A stretch of 12,992 nt of DNA from NCBI GenBank assembly GCA_002386405.1, contig DGIP01000333.1, positions 1 through 12,992 of the forward strand. The letters are read 5' to 3'. The position numbers and the translations under genes were made by a program. The stretch is from Stenotrophomonas maltophilia. Lineage in GTDB: Bacteria > Pseudomonadota > Gammaproteobacteria > Xanthomonadales > Xanthomonadaceae. The notes beneath the pieces were generated by a model that was not told where the DNA came from, did no database searches, and saw nothing but the letters and a program-made list of their open reading frames with translations. Shown here one piece after another: positions 1-5,845 of the stretch (the stretch's first letter is position 1; each line of letters begins with the position of its first letter).

Positions 1-49
1 AACCCATCCATGGGGGCTCGTAGAAAACATCCATGTTTTCTACGGTCCC
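1..49 (+). repeat. Truncated copy of the compound repeat upstream of eda
   Basis: These 49 bases are the reverse complement of 8185-8233 with one mismatch (T here at position 7 against C at the matching place). The block holds a CATCCATGG segment and a complete GTAG...CTAC hairpin. The matching right arm of the 82-nt element (GCAAACCCGC) is missing: after position 49 the sequence becomes unrelated and forms a different small hairpin, GGTCCC-TACG-GGGACC, at 44-59. The left part lies beyond the window edge. It sits about 85 nt upstream of the eda start. Confidence 0.85.
20..43. repeat. GTAG-type palindrome (SMAG-like)
   Basis: An 11-bp perfect inverted repeat, GTAGAAAACAT / ATGTTTTCTAC, with a two-base CC loop. 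One end begins GTAG, the hallmark of SMAG repeats of Stenotrophomonas as I remember them; here the fully paired stem makes both ends GTAG/CTAC. The reverse complement of the hairpin recurs at 8191-8214 inside a larger element. In RNA it would form a stable stem-loop. It has no T-run, so it is not a classical terminator. Confidence 0.8.
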
Positions 50-134
50 TACGGGGACCCCCGCCGCTGCCTCACTACACATTGCGGCGCCTCTTTGGCG
101 TCGGCGAATTTGGTATCAACAGGAAGAAATGTTC

Positions 135-794
135 ATGGGCATTGCCGAACACCAGAAACGCGCTGAAACCCTGCTGCTTGCGGCAGGCATCCTGCCGGTG
201 GTTACCGTGCACACGCTTGACCAGGCGCGCGCGGTCAGCGCGGCGTTGCTGGAAGGTGGCCTGCCGGCGATCGAGCTGACGCTGCGGACGCCGATCGCGA
301 TGGAGGCGCTGGGCATGCTCAAGCGCGAGCTGCCGGATGTGGTGGTCGGTGCGGGCACGGTGCTGACGGTGGAGCAGATGCAGCAGGCCATTGATGCCGG
401 CGCGGATTTCCTGGTGACGCCGGGCACGCCGGCGTTCATGGCCGACGCGCTGGCGGAAGCGCCGTTGCCGGTGGTGCCGGGTGCGGCGTCGCCGACGGAG
501 CTGCTGGCGCTGTATGCGCGCGGTTTCCGGGTGTGCAAGCTGTTCCCGGCCTCGGCGGTGGGCGGGCTGGCGATGATCAAGGGCCTGGCCGGTCCGATTC
601 CGGACCTGAAGCTGTGCCCGACCGGCGGCATCACGGAAACCACGGCGGCCGAGTACCTGGAGCAGAAGAACGTGGTCTGCATCGGCGGCTCGTGGATGGT
701 GCCGGGCAACTGGATCGAGAACGGCGAGTGGGACAAGGTGCGCGAAAGCGCGGCGCAGGCGGCGAAGATCGTCGCCCGGGTCCGCTCGCGCTGA
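135..794 (+). CDS. eda: KDPG/KHG aldolase (Entner-Doudoroff)
   Basis: Class I aldolase that splits 2-keto-3-deoxy-6-phosphogluconate into pyruvate and glyceraldehyde 3-phosphate in the cytosol; the family also acts on 2-keto-4-hydroxyglutarate. The 219-residue protein has the expected family length. Landmarks are IELTLRTP (about 46-53, catalytic Glu47 and phosphate-binding Arg51), GAGTVL (about 72-77), the Schiff-base lysine in VCKLFPA (Lys135) and a late PTGGI phosphate loop. I chose the ATG at 135 because AGGAAG at 121-126 lies 8 nt upstream; the in-frame ATG at 129 is only 2 nt from it, and an open frame back to 33 runs through repeat DNA. In Xanthomonadaceae eda usually follows edd, glk and zwf; those would lie left of the window. 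The gene is convergent with gacA. Confidence 0.95.
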   Translation: MGIAEHQKRAETLLLAAGILPVVTVHTLDQARAVSAALLEGGLPAIELTLRTPIAMEALGMLKRELPDVVVGAGTVLTVEQMQQAIDAGADFLVTPGTPAFMADALAEAPLPVVPGAASPTELLALYARGFRVCKLFPASAVGGLAMIKGLAGPIPDLKLCPTGGITETTAAEYLEQKNVVCIGGSWMVPGNWIENGEWDKVRESAAQAAKIVARVRSR

Positions 795-811
795 GGTTAC
801 GAAGATCGCGC

Positions 812-834
812 AGCCACGCAGGGCGTGGCTCTAC
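812..834 (-). repeat. GTAG-type palindrome, left member of pair
   Basis: Read on the - strand it starts GTAG (834-831) and continues as an 8-bp stem AGCCACGC / GCGTGGCT with a 3-nt loop. It lies 18 nt after the eda stop. It faces a second palindrome at 922-944: the two GTAG ends point at each other, a paired arrangement like REP doublets of other bacteria. Confidence 0.75.
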
Positions 835-861
835 GCGGTTGGCGGATTACGTTGGGCAATT

Positions 862-888
862 CGCGGGTCGCTGCCCGCGGTTGCTTTT
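862..888 (+). terminator. Possible eda terminator hairpin
   Basis: A 6-bp GC stem, CGCGGG (862-867) with CCCGCG (874-879) and a 6-nt loop, followed by GTTGCTTTT. The T-rich tail is short and interrupted, so intrinsic termination is plausible but not strong. It lies between the two facing palindromes in the eda/gacA convergent gap. Confidence 0.35.
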
Positions 889-921
889 GATTACGTGATC
901 GTCCTGCGCACGTAACAATTC

Positions 922-944
922 GTAGGTCCACGCCCTGCGTGGAC
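922..944 (+). repeat. GTAG-type palindrome, right member of pair
   Basis: GTAG at 922-925, then an 8-bp stem GTCCACGC / GCGTGGAC with loop CCT. It shares the core CCACGC-loop-GCGTGG with the inverted copy at 812-834, while the two outermost base pairs of the stem differ in a compensated way. The rest of the 795-1046 gap holds no gene I can support. Confidence 0.75.
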
Positions 945-1046
945 ACCGCGCGCAGCGCGGCACAAGCATCCGAAACCGGGGCACCGACCGCCCTGCACGC
1001 CTCTACCGACGTTTAAGCCCAAACGAAGCGCTCCGGACGCTCGCGT

Positions 1047-1694
1047 TTACATCGGCCGCGCCGGGTCCACCAGGCCGTACTGGCTGGCCATGCGCGCCAG
1101 GGCGATGTTGTCGTGGATCCCCATCTTCTCGAACAGGCGCGCCTTGTGGGTGTTGACGGTCTTGGCGCTCAGGCTCAGGCGCTTGGCGATGTCTTCCTGG
1201 CGCAGGCCCTGGGTCAGCAGCAGCGCCACCTCCAGTTCGCGCGGGGACAGGCTGTCGAACGGCGACTGGCTGCCTTCGACATTGGACAGGGCCAGGTTCT
1301 GGGCGATGCTGCTGCCCAGGTAACGCCGGCCGAGTGCTGCGTCGCGCACGGCACGCAGCAGTTCCTGGGCGTCGCAGGCCTTGCCGATGTAGCCGGAGGC
1401 ACCGGCTTCAAGCAGGCGCTTGGGCATCGGGCCGTCTTCCAGCACCGACACGATCACCACGCGGGTGCCGTGGTCGCCCCGGACCACGCGTTCGGTGACT
1501 TCCATTCCGCTCACGCCGGGCAGGTGCAGGTCGCACAGCACCACGTCCGGGCGCAGCTGGCGGATCGCAGGCAGCGCGTCTTCGCCGGATTCGGCTTCAC
1601 CCACCACTTCGATGTCCGTCTCATTGGACAGGATCATCTTCATGCCGGTTCGCACCAGCGCGTGGTCGTCCACCAGATACACTCGAATCGTCAT
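1047..1694 (-). CDS. gacA: GacA/UvrY-type response regulator (NarL/FixJ family)
   Basis: Two-component response regulator of 215 residues. Receiver domain about 1-120: acidic pair Asp9/Asp10, phospho-acceptor Asp55 in LCDLHLPG, Ser83 and Lys105 (GYIGKA). LuxR-type HTH about 148-205 with LSPRELEV and KTVNTHKARLFEKMGI. The linker and HTH entry SPFDSLSPRELE and the ending YGLVDP resemble Pseudomonas GacA and E. coli UvrY, which drive small RNAs that sequester CsrA/RsmA. The start at 1694 gives the family N-terminus MTIRVYLVDDH; a longer open frame to 1802 adds 36 residues outside the domain and would cover the candidate promoter. AAGGTGGGTGGG precedes the ATG. The usual neighbour uvrC is absent, and no partner kinase is adjacent. 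Assignment to GacA rather than another NarL-family paralogue rests on sequence likeness only. Confidence 0.85.
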   Translation of the reverse strand: MTIRVYLVDDHALVRTGMKMILSNETDIEVVGEAESGEDALPAIRQLRPDVVLCDLHLPGVSGMEVTERVVRGDHGTRVVIVSVLEDGPMPKRLLEAGASGYIGKACDAQELLRAVRDAALGRRYLGSSIAQNLALSNVEGSQSPFDSLSPRELEVALLLTQGLRQEDIAKRLSLSAKTVNTHKARLFEKMGIHDNIALARMASQYGLVDPARPM

Positions 1695-1731
1695 CCCACC
1701 CACCTTCGTCCAAACGCTGCAAACGGGGGCC

Positions 1732-1760
1732 AGCCTAGCGACGGGGTCAAGCGATAACAA
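1732..1760 (-). promoter_or_regulatory. Candidate sigma-70 promoter of gacA
   Basis: Read on the - strand: TTGTTA (1760-1755), a 17-nt spacer, then TAGGCT (1737-1732). Both boxes share about four of six positions with consensus and the spacing is ideal. Transcription would start near 1725, leaving a leader of about 30 nt with a purine-rich ribosome site before the ATG at 1694. Confidence 0.45.
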
Positions 1761-1917
1761 GGAAGTCGTTTCCCCATCAGCGCGTTCTGATGCCCGCGTC
1801 ACATCCGTGCCGGGCTACCCCTGCCCTTTGCCTATCACCCCAGGCCATATCGGTTTATTGGACCTATCACGGTCCGCGGAAACCCCTGCCGCATCCGGCC
1901 CGCTCCCAGCAGGCCGG

Positions 1918-2625
1918 TCAGTGCCGGCGGCGCCAGGGATGGCGGCGGCGGAACATCACCAGGAAACACCCTACCACCCAAACCAGTGCGGCACACCATC
2001 CGGCCAGGATGTCGGAAGGGTAATGCACGCCCAGGTAGATGCGTGAGAGGCTGACCGAGCAGGCGAACAGCACCCCGAACACCACCGCCGGCCAACGCCA
2101 GCGGGTGTTCCAGGCCAGCAACACCAGCACGGCGGCGAGGGTCATCGAGCCCATGGCGTGGCCGCTGGGGAAGCTGTAGGTGCTTTCCGGGGCGATCGAC
2201 TCCCATAGGGTCGGCCGGTCGCGCTGGAAGAACTGCTTGCTGCCGATGTTGAGCAGGGCCGAGCCGGCGAAGCTGAGCGCGGCGAAGCTGGCTTCGCGCC
2301 AGCGACGGCGCAGCAGCAGCACGGCCACGATCAGGATGTCGGCCGGGATCACGCCCCACTGGTAACCGATCCGGGAAATGAACACGAACGCGGCATCCAG
2401 GCTGGGCCGGGCCACGTCATGCATCTTCCACAGCAGCGGGGCGTCGAAGTAGAACGCCTCCAGCTCGTGCACTTCGTCGGCCAGGGCCACGAAGCCGGCC
2501 AGCGGCAGCAGCACGCCGGCAAACAGCAGCACGAAGCGCCAGGCATTGCGCGCCATCCAGTGGCGGAAGCCGGCGGCCGGCTCCGGCGCCGCCAGCACGG
2601 CGGGCTTATCCGACGCTTCGGACAT
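1918..2625 (-). CDS. PAP2-family membrane lipid phosphatase
   Basis: Integral membrane acid phosphatase of the PAP2 superfamily, which removes phosphate from lipid phosphates or pyrophosphates at the periplasmic face. All three signature motifs are intact in the 235 residues: KX6RP (Lys130...Arg137-Pro138), PSGH (153-156) and SRX5HX3D (Ser194-Arg195...His201...Asp205). Hydrophobic segments lie at about 30-49, 92-105, 112-126, 160-172, 179-192 and 205-224; the ends are charged and the C-terminus is very basic ([11 protein letters not shown]). The start overlaps the end of ispG by 20 nt, so the gene is probably translated in the same mRNA and coupled to it. The substrate cannot be read from the sequence; undecaprenyl pyrophosphate, phosphatidic acid and phosphatidylglycerol phosphate are all possible. 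Confidence 0.9.
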   Translation of the reverse strand: MSEASDKPAVLAAPEPAAGFRHWMARNAWRFVLLFAGVLLPLAGFVALADEVHELEAFYFDAPLLWKMHDVARPSLDAAFVFISRIGYQWGVIPADILIVAVLLLRRRWREASFAALSFAGSALLNIGSKQFFQRDRPTLWESIAPESTYSFPSGHAMGSMTLAAVLVLLAWNTRWRWPAVVFGVLFACSVSLSRIYLGVHYPSDILAGWCAALVWVVGCFLVMFRRRHPWRRRH

Positions 2626-3871
2626 ACTTGCGTTCGACGTACGCGTCGATCAGCGCCACGAATTCCTGGGCGATGTTGTCGCCGCGCAGGGTCACCGTCT
2701 TTTCGCCATCGACGAACACGGGCGCGGCCGGGGTTTCACCGGTGCCGGGCAGCGAGATGCCGATGTTGGCGTGGCGCGATTCGCCGGGCCCGTTGACGAT
2801 GCAGCCCATCACGGCCAGGGTCATGTTTTCCGCGCCGGGGTGGCTGACCTTCCATTCGGGCATCTTGCCGCGCACGTGGTTCTGCACGACCTTGGCCAGC
2901 TCCTGGAAGAACTCGGAGGTGGTGCGGCCGCAGCCCGGGCACGCGGTGACCAGCGGGGTGAAAGCGCGCTGGCCGGTGGTCTGCAGCAGTTCCTGGGCGA
3001 CGATCACTTCCTGCGTGCGCGACTGGCCGGGTTCGGGCGTCAGCGAAATGCGGATGGTGTCGCCGATCCCTTCCTGCAGCAGCACGGCCAGTGCCGCCGA
3101 GGAGGCGACGATGCCCTTGCTGCCGATGCCGGCTTCGGTCAGGCCCAGGTGCAGGGCGAAGTCCGAACGCTGGGCCAGGTCGCGGTACACCGCGATCAGT
3201 TCCTGCACGCCGCTGACCTTGGCCGACAGCACGATGCGGTCGCGCGGCAGGCCCAGTTCCACGGCGGTGTGCGCCGAATCCAGCGCCGAGCGGATCAGCG
3301 CTTCGCGCAGCACCCGGCCGGCGTCCCAGGGCTGGGCGCGCTGGCTGTTCTCGTCCATCAGGCGCGCGGCCAGCGACTGGTCCAGCGAGCCCCAGTTGGC
3401 GCCGATGCGCACCGGCTTGTCGTAGCGGATCGCGAATTCGATCAGCTGCGCGAACTGGGTGTCCTTCTTCTTGCCGAAGCCGACGTTGCCGGGGTTGATC
3501 CGGTACTTGGCCAGCGCTTCGGCGCAGGCCGGTTCCTGGGTCAGCAACTGGTGGCCGTTGTAATGGAAGTCGCCGATCAGCGGGACCTCGATCCCCATCA
3601 TCCGCAGCTTTTCCACGATGCGTGGAATGGCGGCGGCCGACTCGGGATTGTTCACGGTCAGGCGCACCATTTCCGAGCCGGCCCGCCACAGCTCGGCCAC
3701 CTGCTTGACGCTGGAGGCCACGTCGGCGGTGTCGGTGTTGGTCATCGACTGGACCACCACGGGCTGGCCCCCACCCACGACCACGCCACCGATGCGGACA
3801 GGCTGGGTCTGGCGGCGGGCCCACACGGTGGTGTCGGAAGGTTGGGTCGGTTGGCTGACGGCGTCGTGCAT
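2606..3871 (-). CDS. ispG: 4-hydroxy-3-methylbut-2-enyl diphosphate synthase
   Basis: IspG (GcpE) is a [4Fe-4S] enzyme of the MEP isoprenoid pathway: it reduces MEcPP to HMBPP, the precursor of IPP and DMAPP and thus of the ubiquinone tail and undecaprenyl lipids. At 421 residues it matches the two-domain bacterial form. The TIM-barrel half carries [11 protein letters not shown] (41-51) and GDFHYN (100-105). The C-terminal half holds the cluster ligands Cys311 and Cys314 (ACPGCGR) and Cys357 ([10 protein letters not shown]), with the catalytic Glu364. The ATG at 3871 is the natural start; no proper Shine-Dalgarno precedes it, only GGGGA directly adjacent. A TAAAAT -10 box ends 5 nt before the ATG, suggesting a leaderless mRNA. 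It is divergent from regB across 84 nt and overlaps the downstream phosphatase gene. Confidence 0.97.
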   Translation of the reverse strand: MHDAVSQPTQPSDTTVWARRQTQPVRIGGVVVGGGQPVVVQSMTNTDTADVASSVKQVAELWRAGSEMVRLTVNNPESAAAIPRIVEKLRMMGIEVPLIGDFHYNGHQLLTQEPACAEALAKYRINPGNVGFGKKKDTQFAQLIEFAIRYDKPVRIGANWGSLDQSLAARLMDENSQRAQPWDAGRVLREALIRSALDSAHTAVELGLPRDRIVLSAKVSGVQELIAVYRDLAQRSDFALHLGLTEAGIGSKGIVASSAALAVLLQEGIGDTIRISLTPEPGQSRTQEVIVAQELLQTTGQRAFTPLVTACPGCGRTTSEFFQELAKVVQNHVRGKMPEWKVSHPGAENMTLAVMGCIVNGPGESRHANIGISLPGTGETPAAPVFVDGEKTVTLRGDNIAQEFVALIDAYVERKYVRSVG

Positions 3872-3876
3872 TCCCC

Positions 3877-3882
3877 ATTTTA
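3877..3882 (-). promoter_or_regulatory. -10 box of ispG (leaderless arrangement)
   Basis: On the - strand TAAAAT occupies 3882-3877 and matches the TATAAT consensus at five of six positions. Only GGGGA separates it from the ispG ATG, so transcription would begin at or next to the A of the start codon. No clear -35 box is present at 16-18 nt spacing. A RegA-like box lies in that position instead. Confidence 0.5.
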
Positions 3883-3903
3883 CCGCACCCGCGCGCCCCC
3901 GAT

Positions 3904-3918
3904 GCGGCCGATTGTCGC
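3904..3918. promoter_or_regulatory. Candidate RegA/PrrA/RegR binding site
   Basis: GCGGC-CGATT-GTCGC: imperfectly inverted half-sites GCGGC and GTCGC (reverse complement GCGAC) with 5 nt between. RegA-type regulators of alphaproteobacteria (RegA, PrrA, RegR) are reported to bind GNGRC...GNCGC-like sites with this 15-nt span, although the inner positions here do not fit the RegR consensus. The site lies in the divergent ispG-regB gap, near its middle, and the adjacent operon encodes RegA itself. In GC-rich DNA such a match can occur by chance. Confidence 0.4.
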
Positions 3919-3955
3919 AGGCAGCCGACCGCGCAAGCGCATACGATGGCAGCCG

Positions 3956-5182
3956 ATGACCGGTACCGACGCCCCCTTCCTACGCACCCTGTGCAGCCTG
4001 CGCTGGCTGGCCGTGGCCGGCCAGGCGGCGACCATCCTGGTGGCCAGCTGGGTGCTGGGGCTGGAACTGCCGCAGCTGCCGCTGTGGTCCGGGGTGCTGG
4101 TGCTGATCCTGTTCAACCTGTACGCGCAGCTGCGGGTGCTGGATGCCGATACCGCGCCGCTGACCGCGTTCTGCCACATCCTGGTGGACGTGGCGGTGCT
4201 GACCTGGATGGTCGGCTGGAGCGGCGGGGTCGGCAACCCGTTCGGGTCGCTGTTCCTGATCCTGATCGCGCTGGCCGCGCTGGCCCTGCCGGTGCGCTGG
4301 ACCCTGGCCGTGGCCGCCGCCTGCCTGATCGGCTACGCGGTCAGCGGCATTTTCGGCAAGCCGCTGCCGCATGGCTACTTCACCGCCATGGACCTGCACC
4401 AGTGGGGCGTGGTGGCCAACTTCCTGCTGTCGGCGGCGGTGGTGCTGGCCTTCGCCACCCGGCTGGCGATGGCGCTGCGCCGGCGCGAACACGAACTTGC
4501 GCTGCTGCGCGAACGCTTCGCGCGCAACGAGGGCATCGTGGCACTGGCCACCCATGCCGCCTCGGTGGCGCATGAACTCAACACCCCGCTGGCGACCATG
4601 ACCCTGCTGGCCGACGACATCGCCGACCAGACCGACAACCCGGAAGTACGCGACGACGTGGACACGCTGCGCGAGCTGCTGGTGCAGTGCCGCGAACGGG
4701 TGCTGGCACTGGCCCGCCCGGCCGCCGGCCAGGCGCGCGGCAACGAGGCGGTAACCCTGCCGCAGGTGCTGGAGCAGTGGCAGCTGGTGCGCCCGACCAT
4801 CACCCTCAAGCGCAACGAGGATGCCCCGCTGCAGCTGCCGCTGGACCCGGGCATCGGCCATCTGTTGATGGTGCTGCTCAACAACGCCGCGGACGCCGGC
4901 GAACAGGCCGAACGGCCGCAGGTGGACCTGACCCTGCGCATCGAAGGCCACGACCTGATCGGCGAAGTGCGCGATTACGGGCGCGGTTTCGACGCGCGCG
5001 ATGCGGTGCTGCCCGGCACCCTGTTCAACAGCGGCAAGACCCAGGGCATGGGCGTGGGCCTGGCCCTGTCCCATGCCACCATCGAGCGCCTGGACGGCGA
5101 GTTGTGGATGCGGCCGGCGCAGGGCGCCGGCACCCGCGTCGGCTTCCGCCTGCCCCTGGCTGCACCGGAGATTTCGCCATGA
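3956..5182 (+). CDS. regB: RegB/PrrB/RoxS-type redox sensor histidine kinase
   Basis: Membrane sensor kinase of 408 residues. The N-terminal half has about six hydrophobic segments (roughly 15-37, 43-58, 70-88, 97-112, 115-132, 151-169). Between the third and fourth is GGVGNPF (90-96), the GGXXNPF quinone-binding heptapeptide of RegB. The H-box is [11 protein letters not shown] with His206; Cys245 in [10 protein letters not shown] sits 39 residues on, almost the same distance as the redox cysteine Cys265 from His225 in Rhodobacter capsulatus RegB. The ATPase domain shows [13 protein letters not shown] (303-315), DYGRGF (340-345) and [12 protein letters not shown] (360-371). I take the ATG at 3956; an in-frame ATG at 3902 would add 18 arginine-rich residues, lacks a ribosome site and overlaps the candidate RegA box. 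The stop overlaps regA as ATGA. Confidence 0.9.
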   Translation: MTGTDAPFLRTLCSLRWLAVAGQAATILVASWVLGLELPQLPLWSGVLVLILFNLYAQLRVLDADTAPLTAFCHILVDVAVLTWMVGWSGGVGNPFGSLFLILIALAALALPVRWTLAVAAACLIGYAVSGIFGKPLPHGYFTAMDLHQWGVVANFLLSAAVVLAFATRLAMALRRREHELALLRERFARNEGIVALATHAASVAHELNTPLATMTLLADDIADQTDNPEVRDDVDTLRELLVQCRERVLALARPAAGQARGNEAVTLPQVLEQWQLVRPTITLKRNEDAPLQLPLDPGIGHLLMVLLNNAADAGEQAERPQVDLTLRIEGHDLIGEVRDYGRGFDARDAVLPGTLFNSGKTQGMGVGLALSHATIERLDGELWMRPAQGAGTRVGFRLPLAAPEISP

Positions 5183-5757
5183 ATACCCCCACCCTGCCCG
5201 CCTCCAGCCACGGCCTGCTGGTCGACGACGACGAACTGTACCTGCGCACGCTGCAGCGCAGCCTGGCCCGCAAGGGACTGGAAACGGTGACCGCCAGCGA
5301 CATCGCCTCGGCACTGGTGCTGGCCCGGCAGCAGCCGCCGGCCTACGCCTTGATCGACCTCAAACTGGGATCGGAATCCGGCCTGGCGTTGATCCAGCCG
5401 CTGCGGGCGCTGCGCGAGGACATGCGCATCCTGCTGGTGACCGGCTACGCCAGCATTGCCACCGCAGTGGAGGCGATCAAGCTGGGCGCCGATGACTACC
5501 TGCCCAAGCCGGCCACGGTGCCGATGATCCTGCGCGCGCTGGGCGAGGAAGACGACGGCCCGGCCGACGATGGCGAGATGGAGCCACCGGATGCGATGAC
5601 CCCGATCAGCCGCCTGCAGTGGGAACACATCCAGCAGGCGATGCATGAGACGGGCGGCAATGTCTCGGCCGCTGCACGCCTGTTGGGCATGCACCGGCGT
5701 TCGTTGCAGCGGAAATTGGCCAAGCGGCCCAGCCCGGAGCGGGATCCGACGCGGTAA
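5179..5757 (+). CDS. regA: RegA/PrrA/RoxR-type response regulator
   Basis: Response regulator of 192 residues that pairs with RegB. Receiver: LLVDDDELY (13-21), phospho-acceptor Asp60 in LIDLKLG, Thr88 and Lys110 (YLPKP). A short acidic, proline-containing linker (about 122-142) leads to a Fis-type HTH, with QWEHIQQ (147-153) and NVSAAARLLGMHRRSLQRKL (161-180). The MHRRSLQR recognition helix is nearly the signature of RegA/PrrA/ActR/RegR, the global regulators of respiration and redox genes. The ATG overlaps the regB stop by 4 nt, so the two are translationally coupled. The basic tail after the HTH is a little longer than in alphaproteobacterial RegA (about 184 residues, from memory). It converges on pgi, with two facing palindromes between them. 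Confidence 0.9.
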   Translation: MNTPTLPASSHGLLVDDDELYLRTLQRSLARKGLETVTASDIASALVLARQQPPAYALIDLKLGSESGLALIQPLRALREDMRILLVTGYASIATAVEAIKLGADDYLPKPATVPMILRALGEEDDGPADDGEMEPPDAMTPISRLQWEHIQQAMHETGGNVSAAARLLGMHRRSLQRKLAKRPSPERDPTR

Positions 5758-5773
5758 CGGCCGCGTTCGCGGC

Positions 5774-5798
5774 GCGACGACCAACGGTCGTCGCCTAC
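5774..5798 (-). repeat. GTAG-type palindrome, left of regA/pgi pair
   Basis: On the - strand: GTAG (5798-5795) then a 9-bp perfect stem, GCGACGACC / GGTCGTCGC, with a 3-nt loop. It lies 16 nt after the regA stop and faces the copy at 5816-5840. A strong RNA hairpin could stop transcription or protect the 3' end of the regA message. Confidence 0.8.
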
Positions 5799-5815
5799 CT
5801 CCGTCCGGTACCCCG

Positions 5816-5840
5816 GTAGGTATCGACCGTTGGTCGATAC
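5816..5840 (+). repeat. GTAG-type palindrome, right of regA/pgi pair
   Basis: GTAG at 5816-5819 then a 9-bp perfect stem, GTATCGACC / GGTCGATAC, with loop GTT. It ends 5 nt before the pgi stop codon, on the side where pgi transcripts end. With 5774-5798 it may act as a two-way 3' end structure; neither hairpin has a proper T-run. Confidence 0.8.
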
Positions 5841-5845
5841 GTTTG

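Noticed and set aside
80..128. Promoter for eda (TTGCGG plus a weak -10)
   Set aside because: The -10 candidate is too far from consensus; eda may be read from genes to the left of the window.
33..134. Extended N-terminus of eda
   Set aside because: It would translate the repeat hairpin and lacks a ribosome site; AGGAAG fits the start at 135.
1695..1802. Extended N-terminus of the response regulator
   Set aside because: The added residues precede the receiver domain and cover the candidate promoter.
1860..1917. Hairpins after the PAP2 gene as a terminator (CCGGCC/GGCCGG and GGACC/GGTCC)
   Set aside because: Short stems, long loops and no T-run on the - strand.
2546..3955. Long + strand open frame antisense to ispG, continuous with regB
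   Set aside because: High-GC shadow of ispG; the translation is rich in Gly, Ala, Arg and His with no domain. The real regB start is at 3956.
3980..5314. 444-codon - strand open frame across regB
   Set aside because: Glutamine/histidine-rich antisense shadow of regB.
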